Assembly (NCBI GenBank): GCA_015069195.1
Contig: SVJA01000008.1
Location: forward strand, 44,997 to 108,996
From: Oscillospiraceae bacterium
Lineage (GTDB): Bacteria > Bacillota > Clostridia > UBA1212
Length of the DNA stretch: 64,000 nucleotides
Reading direction: 5' to 3'
The notes below the pieces were generated by a model. It had not been told where the DNA came from and ran no database searches. It saw nothing but the letters and a program-made list of their open reading frames with translations. Positions 1 to 9,510 of this stretch are shown here, in pieces; the stretch's first letter is position 1, and each line of letters begins with the position of its first letter. The translations under genes were made by a program, and so were the position numbers.

Positions 1-12
1 GACCGAGGACAT
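1..12 (-). CDS. Possible start of a further gene downstream of the ligase (partial)
   Basis: On the minus strand an ATG at 12-10 is preceded by AAAGG at a 6-base spacing, 36 bases after the ligase stop. It would be the next gene of the T-box operon, but only four codons (M S S V) lie in the window, so the product cannot be stated. Confidence 0.25.
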
Positions 13-48
13 TTGTTACCTTTACAACTCTTTTCAATAACTAACAGA

Positions 49-1683
49 TCATTCTGTAGTCTGAGCCTCAACAAGACTCTTTCCGCAATAAATCTCACGA
101 AGCTTCGGCTTTTCTATTTTGCCTGTAGGATTTCTCGGAACCTTGGCAAAAATAATCTTTTTCGGTCTTTTATATCTCGGCATATCCATGCAGAAATTCA
201 TAATATACTCTTCCGTACATGTAATTCCGTCTTTTACTTCAATAATAGCAGCGGCAATTTCACCGAGTCTTTCATCTGGTAAACCGATTACGGCGACATC
301 CTTTACAACATCACATGCTCTTATAAAATCTTCTATCTGAACGGGATAAAGATTCTCTCCGCCTGTGATAATTACGTCTTTTTTACGGTCTACAAGATAT
401 ATGAAACCTTCCTCGTCAACCTTTGCCATATCGCCTGTGTAGAGCCATTCGCCCTTTAAAATCTCATCAGTTGCCTTTTGGTTCTTGTAGTAGCATTTCA
501 TAACGCCGGGACCGCTTACCGCAAGCTCTCCGACCTCACCCTGCGGAACTTCGTTACCGCGTTCGTCAACAACCATTGTTTTCCAAAGATAACCGGCTTT
601 ACCTATCGCACCGACCTTGTGAATATTCTCTACACCCAGATGTACGCAACCGGGACCTATGGACTCACTAAGACCGTAGTTTGTATCGTAATCATGGTCC
701 GGGAATACTTTTTTCCAACGCTTTATAAGGCTAGGAGGAACAGGCTGCGCGCCTACATGCATAAGTCTCCATTGCGAAATTCTGAACTCTTCAAGCTTCA
801 GATCGCCTCGTTCTATAGAGTCAAGAATATCCTGCACCCACGGAACCAAAAGCCACACAATACTTGCCTTCTCCTCTGAAACAGCTCTGAATATCCAATC
901 AGGTCTGACACCTTTAAGAAGAACTGCTTTACCGCCTGTCAAAAGGCTTCCGAACCAATGCATCTTTGCACCGGTATGATAAAGCGGAGGAATGCAAAGG
1001 AACACATCGTCCTTTGTCTGTGAATGGTGATTCTGCTCTGTAAGACAAGAACTCACGAGTGCCTTATGTGCGTGAAGAATCGCTTTCGGGAAACCTGTTG
1101 TACCCGAAGAAAAATAAATCGCAGCATCATCTTCGTCTTTTATATCAACAGCAGGAGCAATCGAAGAGCAGTAATTAACAATAGTGTCATAACTGTCGGC
1201 AAACTCCGGAACATCATTTCCTACAAAAAAGAAATTCTTTATGTTTCCGAGCTGATCAAGCACTTCTTCCACTCTTCCGGTAAACTCCGGGCCGAAAACC
1301 AAAGTAGTCGCATCAGCAAGGTCGGCACAGTATTTAATCTCATCGGATGAATATCTGTAATTCATCGGAACGGCAAGCGCACCCGTTTTGAGCACACCGA
1401 AATAAATCGGAAGCCACTCTATGCAGTTCATAAGAAGAATAGCAACCTTATCACCGCGCTTTATACCCCTTGTAAGAAGAAGATTCGCAAAACGGTTTGC
1501 CTTTATGTCAAACTCTTTCCATGTAATCTCCTTGCGATACCTCTCCGTAGATGTAGACTCAATAAGATTATACTCACGCCAGGTAAGTGTATTGTCCGGC
1601 TGTGCTGCAGGATTTATCTCAACGAGCGCTATGTCGTTAGGATAAAGCTTTGCGTTTTTTTCCAAAAATTCTGTAATAGGCAT
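49..1683 (-). CDS. AMP-dependent acyl-CoA ligase (class I adenylate-forming enzyme)
   Basis: A 544-residue cytoplasmic enzyme that would activate a carboxylic acid with ATP and transfer it to CoA. Seen: P-loop FSSGTTGFPK at 191-200, YGLSE at 336-340, YTGD at 416-419, DRKKD at 432-436 and a C-terminal PTGK with the likely catalytic lysine at about 522. The length is normal for the family. The frame stays open upstream to 1773, but that part is T-box leader. ATG 1683 has a GGGAG site 8 bases upstream and follows the leader terminator, so it is the start. Substrate is unknown. The tyrosine-type T-box suggests an aromatic or amino-acid-derived acid, which is inference only. Confidence 0.9.
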   Translation of the reverse strand: MPITEFLEKNAKLYPNDIALVEINPAAQPDNTLTWREYNLIESTSTERYRKEITWKEFDIKANRFANLLLTRGIKRGDKVAILLMNCIEWLPIYFGVLKTGALAVPMNYRYSSDEIKYCADLADATTLVFGPEFTGRVEEVLDQLGNIKNFFFVGNDVPEFADSYDTIVNYCSSIAPAVDIKDEDDAAIYFSSGTTGFPKAILHAHKALVSSCLTEQNHHSQTKDDVFLCIPPLYHTGAKMHWFGSLLTGGKAVLLKGVRPDWIFRAVSEEKASIVWLLVPWVQDILDSIERGDLKLEEFRISQWRLMHVGAQPVPPSLIKRWKKVFPDHDYDTNYGLSESIGPGCVHLGVENIHKVGAIGKAGYLWKTMVVDERGNEVPQGEVGELAVSGPGVMKCYYKNQKATDEILKGEWLYTGDMAKVDEEGFIYLVDRKKDVIITGGENLYPVQIEDFIRACDVVKDVAVIGLPDERLGEIAAAIIEVKDGITCTEEYIMNFCMDMPRYKRPKKIIFAKVPRNPTGKIEKPKLREIYCGKSLVEAQTTE

Positions 1684-1712
1684 TTCAAAACTCCCTTTAA
1701 AATTTAATAAAT

Positions 1713-1747
1713 AAAAGCCCTCAGGCTTTCTCCGAAAGCCTGAGGGC
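1713..1747 (-). terminator. T-box intrinsic terminator
   Basis: A near-perfect hairpin (1717-1747, arms GCCCTCAGGCTTTC and its complement) is followed on the minus strand by TTTTATTT. It lies between the T-box and the ligase ribosome binding site, as expected for transcription attenuation. Confidence 0.93.
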
Positions 1748-1995
1748 GAACAATCAATAATCCGCGGTACCACCTCAATTTACCGTCAAAACGGCCTCAT
1801 CAGTACAAATGCTAAAACAACATGCTATACCGTCAGCTGTAACGGGCCTCCCCGGCAAATCCTACTCGCAAAAGCTTTCAGACCGCTGCTCTCGAAATGT
1901 ATTCGCATCACACATCCTGCTGTCTCCCACCACCCGACAACTCTCTGAAAAGATTACAAGCAATACTACTTCTTTTCGGTCGACACATTTAACAA
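1713..1995 (-). promoter_or_regulatory. T-box leader (tRNA-sensing riboswitch), probably tRNA-Tyr
   Basis: Minus-strand leader with the T-box hallmarks in order: AAGAAGTAGTA and AGAGAG (about 1970-1941), GGTGGTG apical part of stem I, specifier region around 1899-1901, the GTTACAG segment, the T-box GGTGGTACCGCG (1763-1774) and a terminator hairpin. Aligned on the sequence that follows the specifier in known leaders (ATTxCxxGAGC), the specifier is TAC, tyrosine. The antiterminator bulge TGGT would pair with discriminator A73, as found in tRNA-Tyr. Uncharged tRNA should stabilise the antiterminator and allow transcription of the ligase. The T-box call is secure; the amino acid is likely but not proven. 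Confidence 0.93.
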
Positions 1996-2000
1996 ATGTT

Positions 2001-2029
2001 ATTTTATTTCGTGAATCGAGGTTTGTCAA
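2001..2029 (-). promoter_or_regulatory. Sigma-A promoter of the T-box operon
   Basis: TTGACA (2029-2024), a 17-base spacer, then TAAAAT (2006-2001) on the minus strand. The implied start near 1995 places the whole T-box in the transcript. Confidence 0.85.
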
Positions 2030-2083
2030 TAAGAAATTAGCAATGACACTATTGAAAATCCGGCACACATTGTTAACTTTCTC

Positions 2084-2116
2084 AATATTATGTTAACGAA
2101 GGGATAACATAATATT
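2084..2116. repeat. Perfect 12-bp inverted repeat upstream of cotJA
   Basis: AATATTATGTTA (2084-2095) and its exact complement (2105-2116) are separated by 9 bases. The right arm ends two bases before the cotJA ribosome binding site. It may be an operator or a hairpin in the cotJ leader. No clear sigma-E or sigma-K promoter was recognised here. Confidence 0.8.
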
Positions 2117-2130
2117 TTAGGAGGTAAATT

Positions 2131-2427
2131 ATGAATAATTGCAGTTGTGCATCGGAATTTCTTAACACTTCTTTAAGCGACATTGAATTTGATAATAAAA
2201 AATGTGCCCCCTCAAATTCAGCCGTTTTATCGAGAATTTATGTTTCGGTGCAACATCCCGGAAGACTTTACTCTCTCTGTGAGGGACTTTATAGAGGAAC
2301 AATTTATCCTTGCCTTGACCAGCCTTATGAAGGGTGCCCCTGTTGTGAACCCGGTTGCGACGGCGAAGAGATAGCTCCTAATTCATACATTTGTAAGAAG
2401 GAGGAATCTTGTCATGGAAAAAGATAA
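2131..2427 (+). CDS. cotJA: Spore coat associated protein CotJA
   Basis: A 98-residue, cysteine-rich protein, first gene of a cotJABC operon. The segment around residues 34-70 (AVLSRIYVSVQHPGRLYSLCEGLYRGTIYPCLDQPY) carries the CotJA pattern of an aromatic/proline region followed by GTIxPxLxxPY. Start ATG 2131 has AGGAGG 6 bases upstream. CotJA helps place CotJC in the inner coat in Bacillus; the same role is inferred here. Its 3' end overlaps cotJB by 14 bases, which suggests coupled translation. The C-terminal CCEPGC and CKKEESC segments add more cysteines than I expect for the family. Confidence 0.85.
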   Translation: MNNCSCASEFLNTSLSDIEFDNKKCAPSNSAVLSRIYVSVQHPGRLYSLCEGLYRGTIYPCLDQPYEGCPCCEPGCDGEEIAPNSYICKKEESCHGKR

Positions 2428-2689
2428 AATTCCTTATGCAAACAAAGCAGAATGTATGCGTGAAATCATGGCAGTTAATTTTGCTTTAATTGACTTAGTT
2501 CAGTATCTTGACACTCACCCGAAAGATGCCGAAACAATCAAACTCTACAACAACCTTGTGTGCAAATACAGATCAATGGTTGAAAACTATCAGAACATTT
2601 TCGGACCGCTTGTCATTCAGACTTACGACGGTTCAGAAGATTCATGGGATTGGACCGACAATCCGTGGCCATGGAATAAGGAGGTATAA
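2414..2689 (+). CDS. cotJB: Spore coat protein CotJB
   Basis: A 91-residue acidic protein matching CotJB: an N-terminal region (AECMREIMAVNFALIDLVQYLDTHP), a central helix with YNNLVCKYRSMVENY, and a tryptophan-rich tail (WDWTDNPWPWNKEV). ATG 2414 lies inside the end of cotJA and has GGAGG 9 bases upstream. It is the middle gene of the three-gene coat operon and lies 3 bases from cotJC. Expression in the mother cell during sporulation is expected from the family and not shown by a promoter seen here. Confidence 0.88.
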   Translation: MEKDKIPYANKAECMREIMAVNFALIDLVQYLDTHPKDAETIKLYNNLVCKYRSMVENYQNIFGPLVIQTYDGSEDSWDWTDNPWPWNKEV

Positions 2690-2692
2690 TTT

Positions 2693-3265
2693 ATGTGGCA
2701 ATATCAGAAACATCTTGAATATCCTATAAAAATTAAAAATCCGGATCCGAGAATGGCAAAACTCATCATCACCCAATACGGCGGTGGTGATGGTGAACTC
2801 GGTGCTGCACTACGCTATTTAAGCCAACGCTTTACAATGCCTACGGGTGAAACCAGAGGCCTTTTGACAGACATCGGAACTGAGGAACTTGCCCACCTCG
2901 AGATGATAGGCACCATGTGTAGTCAGCTTCTTGACGGAGCTTCTTGCAAGCAATTAAAAGAAGCCGGATACGATTCGAACTACGTGGAACACGGTATCGG
3001 CGTATATCCTGCGAATGCGGCAGGCGTGCCGTTTACCGCAGCCTACATACAGTCAAAGGGTGACCCTGTGACAGACCTTACGGAAAACATTGCCGCTGAG
3101 CAGAAGGCAAAGCAGACATACGAATATCTTCTCGATATGGCTGATGACCCCGATGTTATAGCTCCTCTCAGATTTTTGAGAGAGCGCGAGGTCGTACATC
3201 TCCAGAGATTCGGTGAAGCACTGCAAAAAGTACAGGAATTTAACGGAAGAAAGAAATTCTATTAA
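2693..3265 (+). CDS. cotJC: Spore coat manganese catalase-like protein CotJC
   Basis: A 190-residue protein of the di-manganese catalase family. Likely metal ligands can be seen in GDGELGAALRYLSQR, TEELAHLEMI, ENIAAEQKAKQ and REREVVHLQRF, which supply the paired glutamates and histidines of the four-helix bundle. In the spore coat it may remove hydrogen peroxide or act structurally. ATG 2693 has GGAGG 8 bases upstream. It closes the cotJ operon and is followed by a hairpin terminator. The length is normal for CotJC and shorter than free-standing manganese catalases. Confidence 0.93.
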   Translation: MWQYQKHLEYPIKIKNPDPRMAKLIITQYGGGDGELGAALRYLSQRFTMPTGETRGLLTDIGTEELAHLEMIGTMCSQLLDGASCKQLKEAGYDSNYVEHGIGVYPANAAGVPFTAAYIQSKGDPVTDLTENIAAEQKAKQTYEYLLDMADDPDVIAPLRFLREREVVHLQRFGEALQKVQEFNGRKKFY

Positions 3266-3285
3266 AAAGCTCTTATTAATATTCA

Positions 3286-3328
3286 AAAACTACTGTCGCT
3301 GAGCATTTAGCACGGCGACAGCAGTTTT
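3286..3328. terminator. Bidirectional terminator between cotJC and the glycosyltransferase
   Basis: Arms AAAACTxCTGTCGC and GCGACAGxAGTTTT flank a 15-base loop. Thymine runs follow on both strands, which suits the convergent genes on either side. Confidence 0.8.
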
Positions 3329-3337
3329 AAATTAAAA

Positions 3338-4285
3338 TCAATTAATTCTGTTCGAATCACTGACATTTGTATCAGCAATAATATAATGCGGTCTATCCTT
3401 TACCTCAAGGTACATTTTAGCTATATATTGACCCATGATTCCCATACACAAAAGCTGTATACCGCCTATAAACATTATTATGCTGACAGTAGATGCCCAA
3501 CCGGCAACAGGATCACCGAAAATAATTTTTCTAACTACTACAAAAACCACAAATATAAATGCAAGAATCGTAAAAACAATTCCTATAACTGATGCTATCG
3601 TTAACGGCAGATGAGAAAAATTCACCATACCGTCAATGGAATATTTGAAAAGTTTCCAAAAGCTCCACTTTGTCTCTCCCGCAACTCGCTCTACATTTTC
3701 AAAAGGAAGCCAGTAAGTTTTGAATCCTACCCAACCGAAAATACCTTTTGAAAAACGATTATACTCTGTCATTTTTATAATGGCATCAACCATCTCACGT
3801 TTCATAAGTCTGAAATCACGGGCACCGTCAACAATATCGGCATCTGACATCTTATTCATTAATCGATAAAACATCTTGGCAAAAAAAGATCGTATCGGTG
3901 GTTCACCTTTTCTGGTTTCACGCCGTGTAGCCACACTGTCATAATCTTGTGTCTCTAAAATATCTATCATCTGAGGCAAAAGTGACGGAGGATCTTGCAT
4001 ATCTGCATCCATTACAGCGACATAGTTACCTTTTGTGTTGCAGAAACCGGCATACATTGCAGCTTCTTTTCCGAAATTTCTGGCAAACGAAAAATACTTT
4101 ACCCTGTCATCACTATCGGACAAATCCTTCAAAATACTTAAAGTATTATCCTTTGAACCGTCATCAACAAATAAAAATTCAAAATCATATTTATCCAGTT
4201 CTTCTGTAACTTTGCACAATTCCTTATAGAAAATAGGCAACGCCGCACTTTCGTTATAGCATGGTACAATCAATGAAATCAACAT
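3338..4285 (-). CDS. Family 2 glycosyltransferase, GtrB/DPM1-like polyprenyl-phosphate sugar transferase
   Basis: A 315-residue enzyme that would move a sugar from a nucleotide donor to undecaprenyl phosphate at the inner membrane face. Seen: N-terminal LISLIVPCYNE, FVDDGSKDNT, the acidic metal-binding VMDADMQDP near residue 95, and two hydrophobic C-terminal segments (about 225-255 and 265-290) typical of GtrB/CsbB proteins. The frame is open to 4327, inside the upstream gene; ATG 4285 has GAGGAG 8 bases upstream and is chosen. It lies 17 bases after a GT-C-like membrane protein, which could use the lipid-linked sugar outside the cell. The acceptor is unknown. Confidence 0.88.
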   Translation of the reverse strand: MLISLIVPCYNESAALPIFYKELCKVTEELDKYDFEFLFVDDGSKDNTLSILKDLSDSDDRVKYFSFARNFGKEAAMYAGFCNTKGNYVAVMDADMQDPPSLLPQMIDILETQDYDSVATRRETRKGEPPIRSFFAKMFYRLMNKMSDADIVDGARDFRLMKREMVDAIIKMTEYNRFSKGIFGWVGFKTYWLPFENVERVAGETKWSFWKLFKYSIDGMVNFSHLPLTIASVIGIVFTILAFIFVVFVVVRKIIFGDPVAGWASTVSIIMFIGGIQLLCMGIMGQYIAKMYLEVKDRPHYIIADTNVSDSNRIN

Positions 4286-4302
4286 CTCAGCATCTCCTCG
4301 CT

Positions 4303-5802
4303 TTAATCTTTTACCCGATAAAGACATATATATTTATTCTTATCCTTTAACTCGTAATGGTTCTCCAAAATATCGCTCATTTTATTCTGAACAGTCTCAT
4401 TTATAGACATACTATCCTCATTTGGCGGTGTCATAATCCAGACAGGAGTTTCTTCTTCAAGCCAATTCAAAAAATCCGTATTTATTGACGGATCAGCTTT
4501 TGACCACCAATCGTGTAGTATATAGTATTTATGACAAGGCAACAAATCACCGTACATATAATACCCCGCATTCAGATTATAGCCAATGAACGAATCCTTT
4601 TCATCTTCAGGTATGATACTCAAACAGTTCCTTACGGTATTGTACACCTCTATTGTACTTTTATTCAAATAATAAGCGTTTACAGAAGCGTATGAAAACA
4701 TCAAAACTTTAAAAGCATATAACATCAAACATACGGCAATCAAATATGTCTTAACATCTTTTAAACGGAATTTCCAATAAATACATACTACAAACATATA
4801 CAAAGGAACAAATACAGTAAAATAATGAGAATACTGATTTGCGAGTATAAGACTGGCTGTATTTACGACCAATGATACCGCGACTACCCAATCAATCAAC
4901 TGTATCTTGAATTTATTCCTTATCAAATTACAAAAAAATAATATAAAGGAAATAATAACCGGCAAATAAAGTATTGCATACTCAGGTAAATTGCTAAAAA
5001 TCGATACAGAGCTTGATGCACTTGTATATTTAAAATTATAAAGAAATGTCGCATATATCATATCGTACAGAGCACCTTTATAAGTAAAATAAATCACTAT
5101 CGGTACGGTAACCACAGCGACACCAAATACTCCAAAAAGTAAATTCATTAATAAATTTTTAAATTTCTTTTTGTAAATGAGGTATAAAAAGATAACCAAT
5201 ACACCGGCACATATAGTAACAGCGTTATTCAGGCGAATGAAAAACACAGCAGAAATCGCAATACCGTACAAAAAGGCATACCAAACAGGATGTTCAGTCG
5301 AATGCTCCGCATTCAGTACATATTTTGTCATGAAATATAAACACACCGTTATAAACGGCAATGAATATTCTTCTGACAAATTTCCACCGGTAAAAGTATA
5401 GAAAAATACAGCAAATCCGGATACCAATACTGCCGAAACACTAAAAACGCTAAAAGAATTTTTCTTAGTTCCTATAAGTTTACATATATGGTAAAGAGAC
5501 GTAATCGTAATAATTCCGAAAATACATTCAATAATAAATATAGCAATTTTTCCGCCAAACAGATACCCAAATGCTTCAATGAAAAACAATACAGGACCTT
5601 TATGATCAAAGATATCAACATAAAGAACCTTCCCAGCAACCATACTTTTACCCATCATCATAAAAATAGCAGAATCTCCACCATAATTATTTAAATATAA
5701 TGGGCTAGTATAGCGTGCCACAATTAACAGTCCAAATATAAACACAGCATACACAACAAGCAAAAAAAGTCTTTCTTTTCTTTTAGTTATAGTAGCAGAC
5801 AT
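4303..5802 (-). CDS. Polytopic membrane protein, GT-C/GT39-like glycosyltransferase
   Basis: A 499-residue protein with about ten or more hydrophobic segments. The first extracytoplasmic loop contains YGGDSAIFMMMGKSM and DIFDHKGP; acidic residues in this loop are typical of lipid-sugar-dependent GT-C transferases. A soluble C-terminal tail of about 90 residues follows the last segment. ATG 5802 has GGAGG 7 bases upstream; the in-frame TTG two codons earlier is too close to that site. It is coupled to the GtrB-like gene downstream, so the pair probably decorates a cell-surface polymer with a sugar. Target and sugar cannot be read from the sequence. Confidence 0.75.
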   Translation of the reverse strand: MSATITKRKERLFLLVVYAVFIFGLLIVARYTSPLYLNNYGGDSAIFMMMGKSMVAGKVLYVDIFDHKGPVLFFIEAFGYLFGGKIAIFIIECIFGIITITSLYHICKLIGTKKNSFSVFSVSAVLVSGFAVFFYTFTGGNLSEEYSLPFITVCLYFMTKYVLNAEHSTEHPVWYAFLYGIAISAVFFIRLNNAVTICAGVLVIFLYLIYKKKFKNLLMNLLFGVFGVAVVTVPIVIYFTYKGALYDMIYATFLYNFKYTSASSSVSIFSNLPEYAILYLPVIISFILFFCNLIRNKFKIQLIDWVVAVSLVVNTASLILANQYSHYFTVFVPLYMFVVCIYWKFRLKDVKTYLIAVCLMLYAFKVLMFSYASVNAYYLNKSTIEVYNTVRNCLSIIPEDEKDSFIGYNLNAGYYMYGDLLPCHKYYILHDWWSKADPSINTDFLNWLEEETPVWIMTPPNEDSMSINETVQNKMSDILENHYELKDKNKYICLYRVKD

Positions 5803-5855
5803 AAACAAACCTCCGCTAAAAGCATTTTATCACATGCTATCCAAACTGAATCATT

Positions 5856-6806
5856 TCATATCATCAAAAGCAATGCTACCAAAGGCATTGTACCGAGTGC
5901 CAAAATAGTGCTTATCGGAACAAGCTTGCCGGATGTTATTGTATCGCAATTGAACTTTTCGGCAAATACGCCTACGGAAGTCGCACAGGGAGTCGCAGAG
6001 CTGATCAATACAACCTTCATTGCAACCTCTGAACAAAGGCCGACAATCATCAAACCTCTTAAAGCAGCCCATATAAGAATCGGACACAAAATAAGTCTTA
6101 AGAATATACATTTGTACAGTTCAAAGTCTTTGAAAATTGTTTTCCAATCCACTGCAGCCATATGAAAACCGACAAGTATCATTACAAGCGGTGAAACCAT
6201 GCCTGAAAGAGCTTTTATGCACTCATTTAAAGGCTCAAAACCGGTGACATATCTGTTTAACGGAGTCAAGAAAAATACCAGACCGATGGCAATCGAAACC
6301 GTTGCAGGATTTATAAACATCTTCTTTACGGACATATATTTTTTGTCTTCAGAGTATATGTAACAGCCAAGAGACCAGATAAACAGATTGAAACCGATCT
6401 GATATATAGCCGCATATATAGCTGCCTCACTACCCATAAATGCTTCGATAAGAGGAATTCCCATATAACCAGCATTTGAAAAAATTACTGCAAATCTGAA
6501 CACTTTTTGCTTTTCTACCGGCACTTTTTTGAATGAAAGAATAGCAACTACAAAAAACAAGGCATGTGCCACAATAGAAAATACTGCAATCTGAATCATA
6601 TTTTCTACGATATCCATTCTGAAATCCGTCAGAAAAGGCTTGATTATCAAAAAAGGCTGTCCGACATAAAGTGTAAGATTTGCAAGTCCTTTCGCAAATT
6701 TTTCTTCACCGAATTTTAATTTTCGGAATATAAAACCCGGAACCAACATTACTACAAGCAATAATACCTGATAAAAAAGTTGCAATATTTCACTTGACCC
6801 TATCAT
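5856..6806 (-). CDS. AEC-family (auxin efflux carrier-like) transporter
   Basis: A 316-residue integral membrane protein with about ten hydrophobic segments in the two-half arrangement of the AEC family. Family features seen are [12 protein letters not shown] in the first half, [17 protein letters not shown] near the middle and [17 protein letters not shown] near the end. Bacterial members often export or exchange malate or other organic anions; the substrate here is not known. The start overlaps the ftsK stop (ATGA), so it is translated with ftsK, and no separate promoter was seen. No function in DNA translocation is implied by that linkage. Confidence 0.87.
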   Translation of the reverse strand: MIGSSEILQLFYQVLLLVVMLVPGFIFRKLKFGEEKFAKGLANLTLYVGQPFLIIKPFLTDFRMDIVENMIQIAVFSIVAHALFFVVAILSFKKVPVEKQKVFRFAVIFSNAGYMGIPLIEAFMGSEAAIYAAIYQIGFNLFIWSLGCYIYSEDKKYMSVKKMFINPATVSIAIGLVFFLTPLNRYVTGFEPLNECIKALSGMVSPLVMILVGFHMAAVDWKTIFKDFELYKCIFLRLILCPILIWAALRGLMIVGLCSEVAMKVVLISSATPCATSVGVFAEKFNCDTITSGKLVPISTILALGTMPLVALLLMI

Positions 6807-9493
6807 AAATTATCCCACTCTTCCCTTGTCATGATTACCTGACGCGGCTTGCTGCCCTCTGATTTTGACAAAAGGCCGCGTTCTTCCAATGTATCAATTA
6901 TTCTGCCTGCACGGTTGAAACCGATTTTCATTTTTCTCTGCAAGAAAGATGCAGAAAGCTGGTTAAACTCAAATGCAAGCTCTGCAGCCTCCTGTATAAG
7001 TTCTGCATCAGCATCATCTTCCTGTGCATCATCTGCGCTCTTTCGGACAGTAATACTTTCAGCAACCGATGTTTCAATACTCTTTACAACTTCTTCGCTG
7101 TAATATGCAGTACCATATGATGATTTTATAAATTCCACAAGTTTTTCAACTTCTTCGTCTGACACAAAAGCACCCTGGACACGCATCGCTTTCGGCTGAC
7201 CTATCGGCATATAAAGCATATCACCTCTGCCGAGAAGTTTTTCTGCTCCCGCCGTATCAAGAATCGTTCTTGAGTCAAACTGCGATGCCACAGCAAAAGC
7301 AATTCTCGAAGGAATATTTGCTTTTATAAGTCCCGTAATGACATCTACGGACGGTCTCTGTGTCGCAATGACAAGATGCACACCTGCCGCTCTTGCCTTT
7401 TGCGCAAGTCTTATGATTGAAGTCTCTACATCATGCGATGCCGCCATCATAAGGTCAGCAAGCTCATCGACGATTATAACTATCTGAGGTTCTTTCGGTA
7501 GTTTCCCGCGTGACTTTTCGGCAATCTTATTATAAGATTTGAGGTCTCTTACATTGCACTCTGCAAACACATTGTACCGCCTGTCAACTTCTTTGACGGC
7601 CCATGCAAGCGCCGCAGAGGCTTTTTTAGGCTCTGTGACAACTGGAATAAGAAGATGTGGAATTCCGTTATAAATGCCTAATTCGACCACTTTCGGATCT
7701 ATCATAATGAATTTAACTTCATCCGGAGATGCACCGTACAAAATCGATGTGATTATCGTATTTATGCATACACTCTTACCCGAACCGGTGGAACCTGCGA
7801 TAAGCATATGCGGCATCTTTGCAATGTCTCCGATAACTACTTTTCCGTTAAGGTCAACTCCAAGCGCAAATGCAATCTTTGACGAAGCATTTTTATACGC
7901 TTCGGAACTGAGCACATTGTACAAATATACCGTATCAATACTTTCATTCGGAATTTCAATACCGATAGCAGACTTTCCGGGAATCGGAGCTTCCATACGG
8001 ACACCTGATGCTGCAAGATTTAACGCAATGTCGTCTGTAAGTGATACAATTCGACTTATCTTCACACCTATATCAGGCTGGAATTCAAATCTCGTAACGG
8101 CAGGACCTTTTGTAATACCCGTAATTTTCACACCGATACCGAAGCTTTTCAATGTATCTACAAGTTTTTGTGCCTTTTCTTCTTCAGCAGGACCCACATA
8201 ACCGTTCTTGCCTGAATCGCCGCCGTTTCTCATACCCTTAGGCTTCACAATATCAATATTCGGGTACACATACATAGGTCGGTGTTCAAATTTCGGTGTA
8301 TCAGTAACCGAAGCCGGAGTTTTTTCTTTAATAACACGCTCAATTATTTTCTCTGTTTTTGTTTCTTCTTTTTTTTTTAATCCGGAGATAGCTCTGGATA
8401 AAAAATTTCCTTTAGGTTGTGGTTTCGGCTCATTTAACTTTTCGCCGTAAAGCTCATCAAGCTTATTTTGATCCGCATCAACAGTGTCGGCAGTCGGCGT
8501 AAAATCATAATCCGCGTCAAAGTCACTTGTGTCTTCGACTTTTTCAGTGTCTCCGAAAACATTCTCACTCTCTTTCGCAGTAGCACTTTCCACAGCATAC
8601 GGATCAAATATCTTATGAGAATGTCGTCTGTGAGTATTTACTCTTTCTCTTATTTCTTTAGACAAGCTCTCCGTAGTCTGCTGAATTTTGTTTACACTCA
8701 TAGGCTCTGCCACGGTCTGTGTCAGTCCGCTTTTCTCCGCATTTTCTTCTGCAGTGTTATAAACTTCTTCCGGCAAAGTCTGCTCAGTAATTTCTTCTTC
8801 GGTAACAACTTCAACATCTGCATCATCTTCAAAAACGTTATCGGACTCAGTATAAAGCTCATCAAGTGCTACCGTATCAAAATGCACATCATCTGTTACC
8901 GTCAACTCATATGTATCTTCCGTAGTCTCTTCGACAGAATCAAACTCTTCAACATTATCTACATTTTCGGCAGCATGATCAGCCTCCTCTTCAACAATCT
9001 CTGCAGGAGGCGCAATGTCAAACGGACTTCTTTTCCTCGGCATATCAAGTATTACAGATTTTCTCTCCGGGCGTTCAAAAGAAACAGCAATTTCCTCATC
9101 GGCTGCTTCAGCAGTCTCCGGAGCGTATGTATAAGTGCGAATTCTGCGCACACGCTTTACAGGCGTTTCTTCAACAACCTGCTCTGCCGGTTTAATTTTT
9201 TCTTTTTCGAGCATAGCCTGACCTTTGGCTTTTCTGCGAGCTCTTATCTCCGCCTCTTTTTTAAGCTGTTCTTCGGATTTTCCGTAGGTAGTCTTTCTTT
9301 TGTGTATATAAGACTGCCGCGTATACTCGATAAGACATCCGATCACAAAATACAGAACAAACAACATGAGGATCGACAGTATGAAATTAACATCATACCA
9401 AAGTGCAAGTATCAGCGACAGCACAACCACCGCCGCTAATGCATGCCAATTAGAGATTAAAATATTTTTTACAGCATTTAAAATATCTTTCAT
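6803..9493 (-). CDS. ftsK: DNA translocase FtsK/SpoIIIE
   Basis: An 896-residue septal DNA pump. Order: a short membrane anchor with only two hydrophobic segments (about 16-55), a long acidic and presumably disordered linker (about 70-400), then the motor with Walker A GSTGSGKS (567-574), Walker [10 protein letters not shown] near 675, and a winged-helix gamma domain (about 830-896) that reads polar sequences. In a spore former it would move chromosomes at the vegetative or asymmetric septum. Most FtsK/SpoIIIE proteins have four or more membrane segments, so the anchor is reduced. It lies 17 bases after citrate synthase and overlaps the transporter gene. Confidence 0.95.
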   Translation of the reverse strand: MKDILNAVKNILISNWHALAAVVVLSLILALWYDVNFILSILMLFVLYFVIGCLIEYTRQSYIHKRKTTYGKSEEQLKKEAEIRARRKAKGQAMLEKEKIKPAEQVVEETPVKRVRRIRTYTYAPETAEAADEEIAVSFERPERKSVILDMPRKRSPFDIAPPAEIVEEEADHAAENVDNVEEFDSVEETTEDTYELTVTDDVHFDTVALDELYTESDNVFEDDADVEVVTEEEITEQTLPEEVYNTAEENAEKSGLTQTVAEPMSVNKIQQTTESLSKEIRERVNTHRRHSHKIFDPYAVESATAKESENVFGDTEKVEDTSDFDADYDFTPTADTVDADQNKLDELYGEKLNEPKPQPKGNFLSRAISGLKKKEETKTEKIIERVIKEKTPASVTDTPKFEHRPMYVYPNIDIVKPKGMRNGGDSGKNGYVGPAEEEKAQKLVDTLKSFGIGVKITGITKGPAVTRFEFQPDIGVKISRIVSLTDDIALNLAASGVRMEAPIPGKSAIGIEIPNESIDTVYLYNVLSSEAYKNASSKIAFALGVDLNGKVVIGDIAKMPHMLIAGSTGSGKSVCINTIITSILYGASPDEVKFIMIDPKVVELGIYNGIPHLLIPVVTEPKKASAALAWAVKEVDRRYNVFAECNVRDLKSYNKIAEKSRGKLPKEPQIVIIVDELADLMMAASHDVETSIIRLAQKARAAGVHLVIATQRPSVDVITGLIKANIPSRIAFAVASQFDSRTILDTAGAEKLLGRGDMLYMPIGQPKAMRVQGAFVSDEEVEKLVEFIKSSYGTAYYSEEVVKSIETSVAESITVRKSADDAQEDDADAELIQEAAELAFEFNQLSASFLQRKMKIGFNRAGRIIDTLEERGLLSKSEGSKPRQVIMTREEWDNL

Positions 9494-9510
9494 ATATCAC
9501 CTTTGTAAAA

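Noticed and set aside
1684..1773. N-terminal extension of the acyl-CoA ligase frame
   Set aside because: This stretch is the T-box terminator and antiterminator; the ATG at 1683 has its own ribosome site and matches the family start.
2101..2120. Sigma-E-like -10 element CATAATAT before cotJA
   Set aside because: It lies so close to the start that transcription would begin at or after the ribosome binding site.
8468..9439. 323-codon plus-strand open frame
   Set aside because: It is antisense to the acidic linker of ftsK and has no ribosome site or recognisable domain; long antisense frames are expected opposite Glu/Asp-rich coding sequence.
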